A DNA stretch of 64,000 nt from Spirobacillus cienkowskii (GTDB taxonomy: Bacteria > Bdellovibrionota_B > Oligoflexia > Silvanigrellales > Silvanigrellaceae), in the NCBI RefSeq assembly GCF_037081835.1, contig NZ_CP146516.1, positions 1,821,501 through 1,885,500 of the forward strand, read 5' to 3'. The notes below the pieces were generated by a model that had not been told where the DNA came from, ran no database searches, and saw only the letters and a list, made by a program, of their open reading frames with translations. Below are positions 8,585 to 18,492 of this stretch, one piece after another. The position numbers and the translations under genes are program-made. Numbering within the stretch: the first letter of the stretch is position 1; every line of letters begins with the position of its first letter.

Positions 8585-11293
8585 ATGATCATAGGTTCTT
8601 ACCTCGAAAAAAAGCTAAATTTTAGAATAAACGACAACAATAAAAATACAGGTTTTTTAAATTTTCCAGCAAATGGTTTAACTAAAAAAAATTATAGTCC
8701 TTCATACCAATTTGAACAAAAACATTTGTACCTAAAAATTGATTTTGATTTTGAGAAAAATTGTTTAGATGGAGAATGTTTTATTATTTTTCAACAAAAA
8801 GCGCATCAAGTATCAAATATAATTCTAAATTCATATGAACTTGAAATACAATCTGTTGCGTATTATAAATTTTCTTTGCAACCAACAAATTTTCCAGAGT
8901 TTAATGAAATTCAGAATCTTAAATTTCGTCACTGTGATTTTGAATTTGACAATCAAAATTTATTAGTTTCTTTACCACATCAAGAATTAAATAATGAATT
9001 TGTTATCCTAAAAATTAAATATAAAAAAAGCAATCCACGAGCAGGTGTTTATTTTGTGCATAAACATGAAAAAAGTCATGCTGATTATGATTGCATTTGG
9101 ACTCAAGGCCAAGACTGCGATTCTCCTTATTGGTTTCCTTGCCAAGATGATACAAGACTTAAATTTACATCAGATTTAATCTTTAGTTTCCCTAAAAGTT
9201 GGAATGGAATATCTAATGGAATTAAAATTTTTGAAGATATAAAAAATTCTAAAAAAATACAGCATTGGAAAATGAACAAACCACATTCTCCATATTTGGT
9301 TGCATTTGTAGCTGGAAATATGTCTATTTCTTATGACACATGGAGAAATAAAGAAATTTCTCTGCTACTTCCAAAAACATACAAAGAGTTAACTCAAGAA
9401 ATATTAGAACTTACAAAGAAAATGTTAGAGTTTTATTCTAATTATTGGAATTTTGAGTTTCCTTGGGAAAAATATGGACAAGCTTTTGTTGCCGATTTTT
9501 TGTATGGAGGAATGGAAAATACCTCTATTACTATTAATACCGACGAAGTTTTAGGTCCAAAAAATTTTTTACACGGTAATGAAAGAAGAGTCAGCCTAAT
9601 TATGCATGAAATGGCGCACCAATGGTTTGGTGACTTGTTAACTTGCAAAACGTGGGCAGAAGGATGGCTCAATGAAGGATTTGCCACCCATAGCGAAATG
9701 CTTTGGGATGAATATCAAAACGGCAAGATAAGTGGCATCTTTTATGCTCGTGAAGATTATCTAAAAAACTATCTTTCTGAATCAAAATCATATTTACGTT
9801 CTATTGTTTGTAACGTATATGAATTTCCATCAGAAATATTTGATTCACACCTTTATGAAAAAGCAGCATTGGTATTAAATTATATTAGAGATTTATTAGG
9901 TGAAAAAGATTTTTGTAAATCTGTTAATTATTATTTAAATACACATGCTTTTAAAGCTGTAGAAACTAAAGATCTTCTAAATGCAATAACAGAAACAACT
10001 GGAGTCAATTTACAATGGTGTTTTGATAATTTTATTTACAGAGCAGGCCATCCAGAATTAGACGTCACAATAGATTATAATTTTGAGGAACCTAATTTTA
10101 TCAATATTTCAATTAATCAAAAGCAAACCATAAATAATGAATTTCCCTTCTTTTATTTTGAAGCCTATCTTTATATAAAATATAACAATGATTCCTTTGA
10201 AGAAATTAAAATTGTAATTGATGAAAAGTTAAAAAAAATAATTATTCCTCTAAAAAATAAAATTTCATATTGTATTTTTGATCCTCGCTCTGCATTACCT
10301 GCTGATGTAAATCAAAAACTTCCAGAAAAATTTATCAAAGAAATTTTTAAGTCTCATGATCAAAATTTATCTTATTTTAAATATGTGGCAACAAACTCGA
10401 TTTGCAAATATTATAATACCGAAGAAAATTACCAACTTATTTTATCTTGGCTAAAACAAGAAAAAATACATCGCGTACGCAGCGCCACGTATTCTTTGCT
10501 TGCAGAACTTGCTCCATTGCATGCAAAACATGTTTTTTTACATATTGAAGAGCAACATCCACTTGCAAAGCCAAGCTTCTTAAATAGTTTTGCAGAAATT
10601 CTCCATGAAGAACCTTTAAATACTTACGAATTATTTTATAATATTGCAAACAATGAAAATGAGCCTTTAAGCACTCGAGATGCTGCAGTCCGCAGTATTC
10701 TTACACTTTCAAAAAAATATAGCTTGCTTAGAACTGAGAGTGCAAAACAAAAAACTCTTGCTTGGTGTTTTAATTTTTTAAAAAAACCTTCTTATAATGG
10801 AATTCTCGAAAACGCAGCACTGGCATTAATTGGCGAATTTGCAGATCCACAACATATTTCTATTCTCATTACGCATTCAGAACGCATCCAACAGCACTGG
10901 CGTATTAATTCGGGAGCGTTGCTTGCCCTTGCAAAAATTTCTGCAAAATTTTCAACCTATCGCTCAGAAATAAGGCCAACCCTACTGAAATTTACAGAAA
11001 CATTATTTCCAATTCGAGTTTCTGCAGCATTACCAGAAATCTGGAGTCAAACTAAAGATACCGCCTACGAAAACGCCTATCAAAAATTTATCAATCGAAA
11101 AAACTACGGAATTTTATCAATGCTGATCCCTCGTGCACGTCGGGCACGCAGCCGCTATCTAAAAAGCCTAGAAGACAATCAGATCAATGAAAAGTTAGTT
11201 GAAATTAAAGAATTAAAAGAAAAAATCAATTCTATTGAACAAGATCTTCAAGAGTTAAAAACTTTACTTGTAAAGAAAAAAAAGAAAAAGTAA
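8585..11293 (+). CDS. M1 family (aminopeptidase N-like) metallopeptidase
   Basis: Zinc aminopeptidase releasing N-terminal residues from peptides. The exopeptidase motif appears as GGMENTS (GAMEN equivalent) and the zinc site as HEMAHQWFGD with the third ligand in WLNEGFA, around residues 310-370. The N-terminal beta domain holds DCDSPYWFPCQDD. The C-terminal part is helical and HEAT-like, then a coiled segment (EIKELKEKINSIEQDLQELK) and a run of six lysines at the very end. AGGAGG at 8572-8577 decides the ATG at 8585 (902 residues); the frame is open a little further upstream. No signal peptide is evident. It converges with ruvC, only 7 bases apart. Confidence 0.9.
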   Translation: MIIGSYLEKKLNFRINDNNKNTGFLNFPANGLTKKNYSPSYQFEQKHLYLKIDFDFEKNCLDGECFIIFQQKAHQVSNIILNSYELEIQSVAYYKFSLQPTNFPEFNEIQNLKFRHCDFEFDNQNLLVSLPHQELNNEFVILKIKYKKSNPRAGVYFVHKHEKSHADYDCIWTQGQDCDSPYWFPCQDDTRLKFTSDLIFSFPKSWNGISNGIKIFEDIKNSKKIQHWKMNKPHSPYLVAFVAGNMSISYDTWRNKEISLLLPKTYKELTQEILELTKKMLEFYSNYWNFEFPWEKYGQAFVADFLYGGMENTSITINTDEVLGPKNFLHGNERRVSLIMHEMAHQWFGDLLTCKTWAEGWLNEGFATHSEMLWDEYQNGKISGIFYAREDYLKNYLSESKSYLRSIVCNVYEFPSEIFDSHLYEKAALVLNYIRDLLGEKDFCKSVNYYLNTHAFKAVETKDLLNAITETTGVNLQWCFDNFIYRAGHPELDVTIDYNFEEPNFINISINQKQTINNEFPFFYFEAYLYIKYNNDSFEEIKIVIDEKLKKIIIPLKNKISYCIFDPRSALPADVNQKLPEKFIKEIFKSHDQNLSYFKYVATNSICKYYNTEENYQLILSWLKQEKIHRVRSATYSLLAELAPLHAKHVFLHIEEQHPLAKPSFLNSFAEILHEEPLNTYELFYNIANNENEPLSTRDAAVRSILTLSKKYSLLRTESAKQKTLAWCFNFLKKPSYNGILENAALALIGEFADPQHISILITHSERIQQHWRINSGALLALAKISAKFSTYRSEIRPTLLKFTETLFPIRVSAALPEIWSQTKDTAYENAYQKFINRKNYGILSMLIPRARRARSRYLKSLEDNQINEKLVEIKELKEKINSIEQDLQELKTLLVKKKKKK

Positions 11294-11300
11294 CAATTTG

Positions 11301-11912
11301 TTACAACGCTTTTTGTTTTAACAAAGTTTTAAAAGTTACATTTGACTTTTTACGACGGCTTTTGTTCTGCCATTCTTCAAGAATGTGCGATTGCATTGAA
11401 TGACTATTTGATTTTGATGTTGCTGCTTGAAAACTAGAATCCCGCATCCGCATTGCATCTGCATACGCAATGGCTAACGCATCCGTGGCATCAAACGGCA
11501 AGTCCTTAAACTCAAACCCCAGGATAGCACTCATCAATTTCGCAATTGACAATTTATCTGCTCTGCCATTTCCAGAAATTATTTTTTTGGCTGACGTTGC
11601 ACTAATTTCACTAATAATGAGCCCACTTTGATACGCTTCCGACAAGATAACCCCTCTTGCGTGCCCAAGAAACAACGCTGTTCTTGGGTTATCTGCTAAA
11701 AAAGAGAGCTCTAAACAAAGATGAGAAGGATGGTATGCCTCAACAACTCTTCTAAATTCGATCGCTAAATTTGCTAAACGCTGAGCAAGTTCTCCTTTTG
11801 CATTGAGTTGCCACGCTCCCGCTGCAATGGCTTTTAACTTTCCAACGGTAGAAACTTCAATTAGCCCATAGCCAGCCATTCGCGTTCCTGGATCAATGCC
11901 AAGAATTAACAC
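11301..11912 (-). CDS. ruvC: Crossover junction endodeoxyribonuclease RuvC
   Basis: Resolves Holliday junctions with RuvAB during recombination and repair. The N-terminal ILGIDPGTRMAGYG holds the first catalytic Asp; LELSFLADNPRTALFLG holds the Glu; FDATDALAIAYAD near residue 145 has the C-terminal Asp pair. The first 160 residues match the full family; residues 165-203 are a basic, Ser-rich tail longer than usual. No ruvA or ruvB is adjacent. It is the first gene downstream of a small membrane protein and the rod-shape cluster on the same strand. Confidence 0.93.
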   Translation of the reverse strand: MLILGIDPGTRMAGYGLIEVSTVGKLKAIAAGAWQLNAKGELAQRLANLAIEFRRVVEAYHPSHLCLELSFLADNPRTALFLGHARGVILSEAYQSGLIISEISATSAKKIISGNGRADKLSIAKLMSAILGFEFKDLPFDATDALAIAYADAMRMRDSSFQAATSKSNSHSMQSHILEEWQNKSRRKKSNVTFKTLLKQKAL

Positions 11913-11943
11913 AAATTTTTCTCCAAAATATGATTCTTAAAAT

Positions 11944-12135
11944 TTAGTGCCATTTCTCAGCTGTTTTTGAGTTATTTTGCTGACTTTCCGAAGTTGCAAA
12001 TGCGTTAGGCGTATCGGGTTGTTGCGCAATCATAAATATAAAAACAACCGCACTTAAGAATGCAACAAATAAAGATCCTATTAAAAAAATAGTGATCCTT
12101 GTTTTTAAAACGTCTGATTTATTTTGAGTCACCAC
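11944..12135 (-). CDS. Small single-pass membrane protein, unknown
   Basis: A 63-residue product not assigned to a family. It has a short basic N-terminus, one hydrophobic segment (about residues 15-37, LIGSLFVAFLSAVVFIFMIA) and a polar tail, which predicts a cytoplasmic-in, single-pass inner-membrane protein. It lies 10 bases downstream of rodA on the same strand and 31 bases before ruvC, so it probably belongs to the mre-mrd-rodA transcript. A role in cell-wall elongation would be a guess from context only. Confidence 0.6.
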   Translation of the reverse strand: MVTQNKSDVLKTRITIFLIGSLFVAFLSAVVFIFMIAQQPDTPNAFATSESQQNNSKTAEKWH

Positions 12136-12145
12136 TCAAACCTCT

Positions 12146-13267
12146 CTAAAAAGAAGTTGTAGACAAATATCTCTTCCTTTCTATGGCAACAACAATTCCA
12201 ATGCAACTTAAAGCCGTTACCATATGAGTGCCTCCATAACTAAAAAAAGTCAGCGGAACACCCACAACAGGAAAAACACCGAGAACCATACTAATATTGA
12301 TAACAAAATGAAATAGAAAAAACCCGCCAACACCAACTGCAGCCAAAGCAGAAAAAGAATCCCTCGCACGATCTGCTGTTTGAAAAATTTGAATGATGAG
12401 GACAACAAAAAGAAATATTAACAACAAACATCCAAGAAAGCCATGCTCTTCAGCCCATACAGAAAAAGCAAAATCCGTGTGTCGTTCTGGCAAAAAATTA
12501 AGCTGGGCTTGAGTCCCTTGCGAAAAACCTTGCCCCCACATCCCGCCACTTCCCACTGCAATCATACTCTGAATTGAGTGATACCCCGAACCACGGGGAT
12601 CGAGCATTGGGTTGATAAAGGTTAAGACACGCTGCTTTTGATAATCATACAGAATAAAGTTCCAAGCAATCACTGCAAGTGTCAGAGTAATCGCGAATAC
12701 ATACAATAAACTTTTTCCACGAATTTTAATTGTTGAAATTTGTAAACTTGCAATTAAAAGTACTAAACTTGCTGTTCCTAAATCTGGTTGTAATAATATT
12801 AATACAAAAGGAATTCCAACATAAAAAATTTGTCGCCATAAACTTGTTAAAGTAAAATCAGAAAATCCTTTCATGATATTAAAACTTCGAGCAACAATTA
12901 AGATAATCATGAGTTTTGCAAATTCACTAGGCTGAATACGAATAGTTCCTAATACCAACCAACGTTCCGCTCCTTTTGCACTGCGACCAAAAATATCCAC
13001 TGCAAGCAACATAAGACAAACAATCACATAACCTAAAATAGTGAGCCTCTCGATATTTTTTAGATCGAGCATGATTCCCCAAAAGATTGCGGCTAAGGTT
13101 CCAAGAAGTACAAAAATCATTTGATCATAAAATCGAGCCGGAGTGTATGCGGCATTCGTCGCGCTATAAAGATTGTAAAGACCAATAAAGATTATTGAAT
13201 AGGCTGTTAATACAATTCCCCAAGGAGTTCCTTTAAATTTGTCTTTAAGAAAAGAGAGAAAGACCAT
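12146..13267 (-). CDS. rodA: Rod shape-determining protein RodA (SEDS glycosyltransferase)
   Basis: Polytopic inner-membrane peptidoglycan polymerase that works with PBP2 in cell elongation. The 373 residues carry about ten hydrophobic segments. SEDS-family landmarks are RIQPSEFAKL, LLQPDLGTASL (with the Asp), the periplasmic loop with SIQSMIAVGSGG and GQGFSQGTQ, and the C-terminal PLTFFSYGGTHM. The gene follows mrdA by 7 bases, the usual mrdA-rodA pairing; the two proteins form a complex. Hydropathy and spacing look intact. Confidence 0.95.
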   Translation of the reverse strand: MVFLSFLKDKFKGTPWGIVLTAYSIIFIGLYNLYSATNAAYTPARFYDQMIFVLLGTLAAIFWGIMLDLKNIERLTILGYVIVCLMLLAVDIFGRSAKGAERWLVLGTIRIQPSEFAKLMIILIVARSFNIMKGFSDFTLTSLWRQIFYVGIPFVLILLQPDLGTASLVLLIASLQISTIKIRGKSLLYVFAITLTLAVIAWNFILYDYQKQRVLTFINPMLDPRGSGYHSIQSMIAVGSGGMWGQGFSQGTQAQLNFLPERHTDFAFSVWAEEHGFLGCLLLIFLFVVLIIQIFQTADRARDSFSALAAVGVGGFFLFHFVINISMVLGVFPVVGVPLTFFSYGGTHMVTALSCIGIVVAIERKRYLSTTSF

Positions 13268-13274
13268 ATTTTTA

Positions 13275-15284
13275 TTACCTCATATTTTCAGGCACATTAA
13301 AATTGCTTTGATCATTTCTTTCTTTCTTAATTGTAACATCATCGTCATTAATATTAATTTGCTCTCTTTGATTTTCGTTTGATCGAGAAGAAACGCTAAT
13401 ATTTTTTGAAGCTTTTGTAAATTTTTCGGGATGTTTCTTACGCCAATAAGCTTCAATAATTTGCTGTGCAATAGGAGCCGCATTGGCTCCTCCACCACCG
13501 CCATCGTATTCACTAAAAACAACGACAACAATTTCTGGAGTATCACTCGGACTGTACGCAGCAAACCATGCGTGGTCGAGTGCTTTAAAGGCGACATCAT
13601 CCTGGCTTACGCCTTTTGTAAATTTTAGAGCAGAAGTTTGAGCAGTTCCTGTTTTTCCTGATACTGTAAACCCTTCTACCTTTGCTCTTTTTGCTGTTCC
13701 GTTAGTTCCTTCAACAACATCTTGCAATCCCTTTTTCACAATAGCTAGATTTGCAGGATTTAACTTAATTTTTCGTATGACATTTTGTTTTTCTTCAAAA
13801 ATTGTTTTGCCTTTGCTATCAACAATTTTTTTTAAAAATCGAGGTTTAAATAATGTGCCACCGTTTCCAACTGCAGCAAATGCATTTAAAATCTGAATAG
13901 GAGTACAAAGATTAAATCCTTGGCCAATTGAAGCGTTGATTGTATCACCACTTAACCAAGGCAAACCTTTTGATCTCAGTTTCCATTCTGTAGATGGAGA
14001 AATTCCAGGAAGTTCCATGTTTAAGTCAAGCCCTGTTCTTTCGCCAAGCCCAAAAAGCCTACCCCATTTTGAAATTCTATCAATTCCTATTAGGTTGCCA
14101 ATATTATAAAAATAAACATCACAGCTCAATTCTAATGCTGATGATAAATTAACAGGACCATGCCCCGTGTGTTTCCAGCATTTCCAACGACCATTTCCCA
14201 AAACAAAATAACCAGGGCAATTGAATTTTCGATCTGGAGTGACAACACCTTCTTCTAGAGCAGCTATTGCAACAATTATTTTGTATGTAGACCCAGGAGG
14301 ATAAGCTCCTCCTGTTACTTTATCTAACAATGGCTTAAATGGATTAGAGCGTAATGTTTGCCAATCTTCCATCGTTAAACCATCTTGATAAATTGATAAT
14401 TTATAATTTGGGTTAGACAAATAAACTAAAATATCACCATTATTTGGATCCATTGCACAAACTGCACCATTTTTATTTCTAAACGCTTCTGATGCCACAT
14501 TTTGTAAGTCAGAATCAATTGTTAAATGAACATCATTACCTCTTTGCGTAGGTCTACTTAAATTCATAGAGATTTCTAAAGAAGAATCTGCCTGCAAACG
14601 CCCCAAAGCATCAACCAATAATGCTTCGCGCCCTTCCCCTCCTCTAAGATAACGTTCATATTTTCTTTCTATTCCTGTTTTGCCAATTATTGAACCAACA
14701 CGATATTGATAATTTGAAACTTGGGAGTTTAAAATATCAAGTTCTTTGGAAGTTACTTCACCAAGATATCCAAATAAATGTGCCGATTCATTTCCTAAAT
14801 AGTCTCTACGTGGCGCAGAATCAACATCAACCCCAGGCAAAAAGAATTTATTTGACTCCAATGTTGCCACTTCATGCAACGATAAATTTCTTTTAATTCT
14901 AACTGGCACAAACTTAGGATTTGATTGTGACTCGCTCAGCTTTCGTTCAATTTGATCAAGGGGGATATGAAAAAGATCAGAGACAATTGCTAAGGTTTTA
15001 GGTCTATTTTGCAAATACTGAGGAATGACTATTAAATCAAAAAATAAACGATTAGAAAGCAATATTTTACTATATCGATCGTAAATCAAACCACGTGGAG
15101 CAGGTCTTGTAATTTCTCGAACTCGATTTCTTGCTGATGCAACAGAAAAATCTGAACCTTTTATAATTTGTAAATACCAAAGTCTAGCTGTAATTGCAGC
15201 AGAAACTCCTAAAAAACAAGTAATAATAATATTTCTTCTGTTTGGATCTGAGACGGATTCTTGTTTAGACCTATTATCAAGCAT
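13275..15284 (-). CDS. mrdA: Penicillin-binding protein 2 (elongation transpeptidase)
   Basis: Periplasmic D,D-transpeptidase that crosslinks peptidoglycan together with RodA. A basic N-terminus and one signal-anchor (about residues 18-38) are followed by RNRVREITRPAPRGLIYDR, the PBP2 dimerisation domain start. The transpeptidase motifs are PGSTYK (SxxK with the active Ser), SCD (SxN equivalent, in ALELSCDVYFYN) and VSGKTGTAQ (KTG). At 669 residues it is slightly longer than E. coli PBP2 because of a polar tail rich in Asn, Asp and Lys after the transpeptidase domain. It sits between mreD and rodA. Confidence 0.95.
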   Translation of the reverse strand: MLDNRSKQESVSDPNRRNIIITCFLGVSAAITARLWYLQIIKGSDFSVASARNRVREITRPAPRGLIYDRYSKILLSNRLFFDLIVIPQYLQNRPKTLAIVSDLFHIPLDQIERKLSESQSNPKFVPVRIKRNLSLHEVATLESNKFFLPGVDVDSAPRRDYLGNESAHLFGYLGEVTSKELDILNSQVSNYQYRVGSIIGKTGIERKYERYLRGGEGREALLVDALGRLQADSSLEISMNLSRPTQRGNDVHLTIDSDLQNVASEAFRNKNGAVCAMDPNNGDILVYLSNPNYKLSIYQDGLTMEDWQTLRSNPFKPLLDKVTGGAYPPGSTYKIIVAIAALEEGVVTPDRKFNCPGYFVLGNGRWKCWKHTGHGPVNLSSALELSCDVYFYNIGNLIGIDRISKWGRLFGLGERTGLDLNMELPGISPSTEWKLRSKGLPWLSGDTINASIGQGFNLCTPIQILNAFAAVGNGGTLFKPRFLKKIVDSKGKTIFEEKQNVIRKIKLNPANLAIVKKGLQDVVEGTNGTAKRAKVEGFTVSGKTGTAQTSALKFTKGVSQDDVAFKALDHAWFAAYSPSDTPEIVVVVFSEYDGGGGGANAAPIAQQIIEAYWRKKHPEKFTKASKNISVSSRSNENQREQININDDDVTIKKERNDQSNFNVPENMR

Positions 15285-15301
15285 CGCTCAACTCCATACT
15301 T

Positions 15302-15850
15302 CTAAAAGCTCATTGCTTTCTTTTTTTCGTTAGAATAAGTAAACTCAAAGAAAGAGTCTACATATGAAAACAATTTTAATAGTGGCAGTGTTATGATTGC
15401 TGTTATAATAAATCCTTTCCATGAAATACTCACTAACGACATTAAAGATAAAAAATCTCTTGGTGTTATTGACAAATATAGCAAGAAATATTTGAAAAAA
15501 AATATAATTAAAAATATAAAAAACCGACCAAATAAACTATGAAACAAAAATATTTTTGATAATAAGTTAGAAAAAACAAAAACCAGTAAAAAATACATTA
15601 CATAAAATCCGGACGGAACAGCTGAATGTACTTGCAACAATAATCCTGTGTAAATAATTTTAAAAAGAGCAAAAGGCATAAAATGCTCAATACTCAAGTA
15701 TATAACAGCAATTGTTATTAAATCGATATGAAACCATCTTGATTTTACATTTGCAAATAAACAAGACTGTAAATAAACAAAAAAAGTCATTACAAAAAGT
15801 GAAATTAAAAAATGCGAGCTTTTACTTCTTAAAAATCCTGTGTTACCCAC
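15302..15850 (-). CDS. mreD: Rod shape-determining protein MreD
   Basis: Small polytopic inner-membrane component of the elongasome. Five or six hydrophobic segments and little other conserved sequence, as usual for MreD; assignment leans on its place between mreC and mrdA. The start is uncertain: the frame is open to a TTG at 15874 and an ATG at 15865, but GGAGA is well placed for the GTG at 15850, which would overlap the mreC stop codon region by 8 bases and couple their translation. That start gives 182 residues. Confidence 0.85.
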   Translation of the reverse strand: MGNTGFLRSKSSHFLISLFVMTFFVYLQSCLFANVKSRWFHIDLITIAVIYLSIEHFMPFALFKIIYTGLLLQVHSAVPSGFYVMYFLLVFVFSNLLSKIFLFHSLFGRFFIFLIIFFFKYFLLYLSITPRDFLSLMSLVSISWKGFIITAIITLPLLKLFSYVDSFFEFTYSNEKKKAMSF

Positions 15851-16742
15851 CTGTTTTCTCCACATTTGCCTCAAGAAGTTTTTTCATCCAATCAACGCCA
15901 CCCACTTTTCGAATGACATCAACTTCACGATTTGGATTTAATAAAATCAATGCCTCTGAAATATCACTAAAATTTACTGCAGGTTTTACCTCAATTGTTT
16001 CTGTTACACCATCTGCACTTAATCGAATATCAGTTACCTTACCAACCAAAATTCCGCTTGGAAACGCGCCGGTTAAGCCACTAGTTACAATTTCGTCACC
16101 AACAAGAATGCTACTGCCTCTTTCAAGATATTTAAATCTCATTGATTCGGCCATACTCCCTTGCAAGACGCCGCGTCTTCTATTTCTAGCGACAATGACG
16201 TCTAAGTTACTATTTGGATCAATGAGCAATAATACATCAGAATAGTCAGAAGATACACGCATAATCACCCCAATAACACCATCCTCAGCAACAACGCCCA
16301 TACCTGGCTGCAAACCATTTTTTGAACCCTGATTTATTCTAACATTTTTATAAACAAATGAAGGATCAGAACTGGTCACTTCGCAGGTTAAAAATTTAAC
16401 AGACGTTTTTTCTGTTAAATTTAGCAATTGTCTTAATCGATTATTTTCTGTAATAATATCATCAAATGTTTTAATTTTAACTATTAATTCTGCATTTTCT
16501 TTACGTAAAATATCAACTTCTTTTTGTGCATCTTTTAAATCAATATAAGAATGGTATGTTGAATATAAAAAATGAGTTGTAGTTAAAAAAACAGCTTCTA
16601 CTGGTTTACTTAAATTGTAAGCAATTTTTTCGAGAATGCTTAATTCTTTTTTTGTGGGATGCGCAGATGAAAAAAAGTACATCGAAAAAACTAACGCAAA
16701 GATTGCAACAAGCCAAAACCCATATCTTCTGAATTGTAGCAT
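15843..16742 (-). CDS. mreC: Rod shape-determining protein MreC
   Basis: Periplasmic elongasome scaffold that activates PBP2. A basic N-terminus and one membrane anchor (about residues 8-25) lead into a coiled coil (YIDLKDAQKEVDILRKENAELIVKI region, residues 85-120) and the beta-barrel domain with GVVAEDGVIGVI, VLLLIDPNSNLDVIV and EIVTSGLTGAFPSGILVGKV, which are family hallmarks. The 299 residues are typical. This is the first gene of the minus-strand cluster mreC-mreD-mrdA-rodA; mreB, usually just upstream, is not here, and the upstream neighbour is the divergent ppiD-like gene. Confidence 0.95.
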   Translation of the reverse strand: MLQFRRYGFWLVAIFALVFSMYFFSSAHPTKKELSILEKIAYNLSKPVEAVFLTTTHFLYSTYHSYIDLKDAQKEVDILRKENAELIVKIKTFDDIITENNRLRQLLNLTEKTSVKFLTCEVTSSDPSFVYKNVRINQGSKNGLQPGMGVVAEDGVIGVIMRVSSDYSDVLLLIDPNSNLDVIVARNRRRGVLQGSMAESMRFKYLERGSSILVGDEIVTSGLTGAFPSGILVGKVTDIRLSADGVTETIEVKPAVNFSDISEALILLNPNREVDVIRKVGGVDWMKKLLEANVEKTGG

Positions 16743-16912
16743 TTTAAACCCATTAAAAATTGTCTAAATGAAAAGCGAGTTGAACCCATTAGGTTTTCAA
16801 CTAAAAGTGTACGCGCTCTTTTATCGAAAATAAAGATCATCCGGTTTCTGATTTGAAATTATCTTCAAAAAATGCGAGATAATGTTGACGGTTTTATTTA
16901 GAGGAGTTTACT

Positions 16913-18457
16913 GTGCGACTCGTTAGCAAAATTTTTTCATCTGTAAGTCCGAAATCACTCATACTCGGTTTCCTAATTGTTATGGCATGCATCGCCTTTA
17001 TCTTTACAGGTTTTGGCAGTTTAAACCCTGGCAGTTTATTTGGTCTCGATCCCAACACGGCTGTTCAAGTCGGTTCTGAAAAAATTGACATGCAGCAATT
17101 TTCTGAGGCAATTTCTTCTGCAAAAGGCTCAAAAGACATATCTCAAGAAGAATTAAGGTTAATAGCTCAAAAAGTCATGCAAGAGATGATAAAAAACAAA
17201 ATCATGGTTGAACAATCTCTCAAAATTGGCTGGAAAACAGACAACCCTGAAATTGCCTCTTACATTAAAGCAATTCCATTATTTCATGACCCTGTTACAA
17301 ATCAGTTTGATATCAAAATATTTAAAGATTTTCTTAGTAAACGTAATTTATCAGAATTAAATTTTTACAATATGCTAAAAGAACGCCTGGATATGCAAAA
17401 ATTTATCAACCTTACGTATCTTCCTGTCGTGTTGCCACAAGAACTGCTGAAAACACAATATTTTATGCAAAACACGCAATTTAACTATCAATATGCTTTA
17501 GTATCCATTCCTGAAGACGTGTTAAAAACTAAAATTGCAACGCAAGCACAAAATTATGCCGAAGATAAAAACAATGAATTAAACTTAAAAAATCTCTACG
17601 AAAATACAAAAAATCAATTTAACAAAAAGCCGCAAACCAAAGTTATGTCAATTTTAATTTCTTACAAAACTGCGCAAAGAGCACAAGGTGAAGCATTAAA
17701 TCGTACCCAAGAAGAAGCCAAAAGCGTAATAAATACGATGCTTAACCAAATTAAAAGTGGAACCGATTTTGCAAATTTAGCAGGTAAGACCAATGATGAC
17801 CCTGCCGCAAAAAATAATAAAGGAAACATAGGTTTTGTTGATGAAACCAATATTGATCCCGCTTCGCTTTACGCTGTGTCTACACTTTCTGCTGAAAAGC
17901 CGCTTTCAGAAATTGCTGAAACCCCTTTTGGATTTCGAATTTTTAAATTTGTTGAAGGGATACCAGGTGTGACTAAAAAATTTGAAGACGTAAAAATTCA
18001 GTTGGCAGAAAAAATTCTTGGCGAACAAATTAAACAAAAACTGGATGCCGAGCTACAACAAGATATTAGCAGTGCCATTGTTGCAAAAAATATCTCTAAA
18101 TTAAGCAGCATACTGTCTGAAAATAAAATTTCTTGGCAATATGCCACAAAACTTTATAAAATTTCAGACCCTTACATTAATGAACTTGGCATCGCAAACA
18201 AACTTGCTCCTTTAATTTTTTCGCTCAAGAAACCAGGCGATATTATTCCTCAAGTGGTTGATTTTGGCACTAAAAAGGCAATAATCAAGCTCGTTTCAAA
18301 AACTCCACCAACAACAAATACAATGCAATTTGAGACTGTAAAAAAGGACACAACAAATACTTTAAATGAAGAATTTGTGTCGGCACTGGAACAAAAGTTA
18401 GCAAAAAGTTACGAAAATAATGGTAAAATTAAAATTAATCCAGTTATTCTAAAGTAA
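16913..18457 (+). CDS. ppiD: PpiD-like membrane-anchored parvulin-type chaperone
   Basis: Inner-membrane-anchored periplasmic chaperone or peptidyl-prolyl isomerase assisting outer-membrane protein folding. It has a single anchor near residues 18-38 (LILGFLIVMACIAFIFTG), a SurA-N-like helical region with LIAQKVMQEMIKNKIMVEQSL, and a parvulin domain from about residue 240 to 350 with KSVINTMLNQIKSGTDFANLA, NIGFVDE and ISEIAETPFGFRIFKF-like strands. At 514 residues it is shorter than E. coli PpiD. The GTG start is supported by GAGGAG just upstream. The gene is divergent from mreC. Confidence 0.82.
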   Translation: MRLVSKIFSSVSPKSLILGFLIVMACIAFIFTGFGSLNPGSLFGLDPNTAVQVGSEKIDMQQFSEAISSAKGSKDISQEELRLIAQKVMQEMIKNKIMVEQSLKIGWKTDNPEIASYIKAIPLFHDPVTNQFDIKIFKDFLSKRNLSELNFYNMLKERLDMQKFINLTYLPVVLPQELLKTQYFMQNTQFNYQYALVSIPEDVLKTKIATQAQNYAEDKNNELNLKNLYENTKNQFNKKPQTKVMSILISYKTAQRAQGEALNRTQEEAKSVINTMLNQIKSGTDFANLAGKTNDDPAAKNNKGNIGFVDETNIDPASLYAVSTLSAEKPLSEIAETPFGFRIFKFVEGIPGVTKKFEDVKIQLAEKILGEQIKQKLDAELQQDISSAIVAKNISKLSSILSENKISWQYATKLYKISDPYINELGIANKLAPLIFSLKKPGDIIPQVVDFGTKKAIIKLVSKTPPTTNTMQFETVKKDTTNTLNEEFVSALEQKLAKSYENNGKIKINPVILK

Positions 18458-18492
18458 CCTTGATTCTAACTTTAAAGTGAAAGGTCATAACA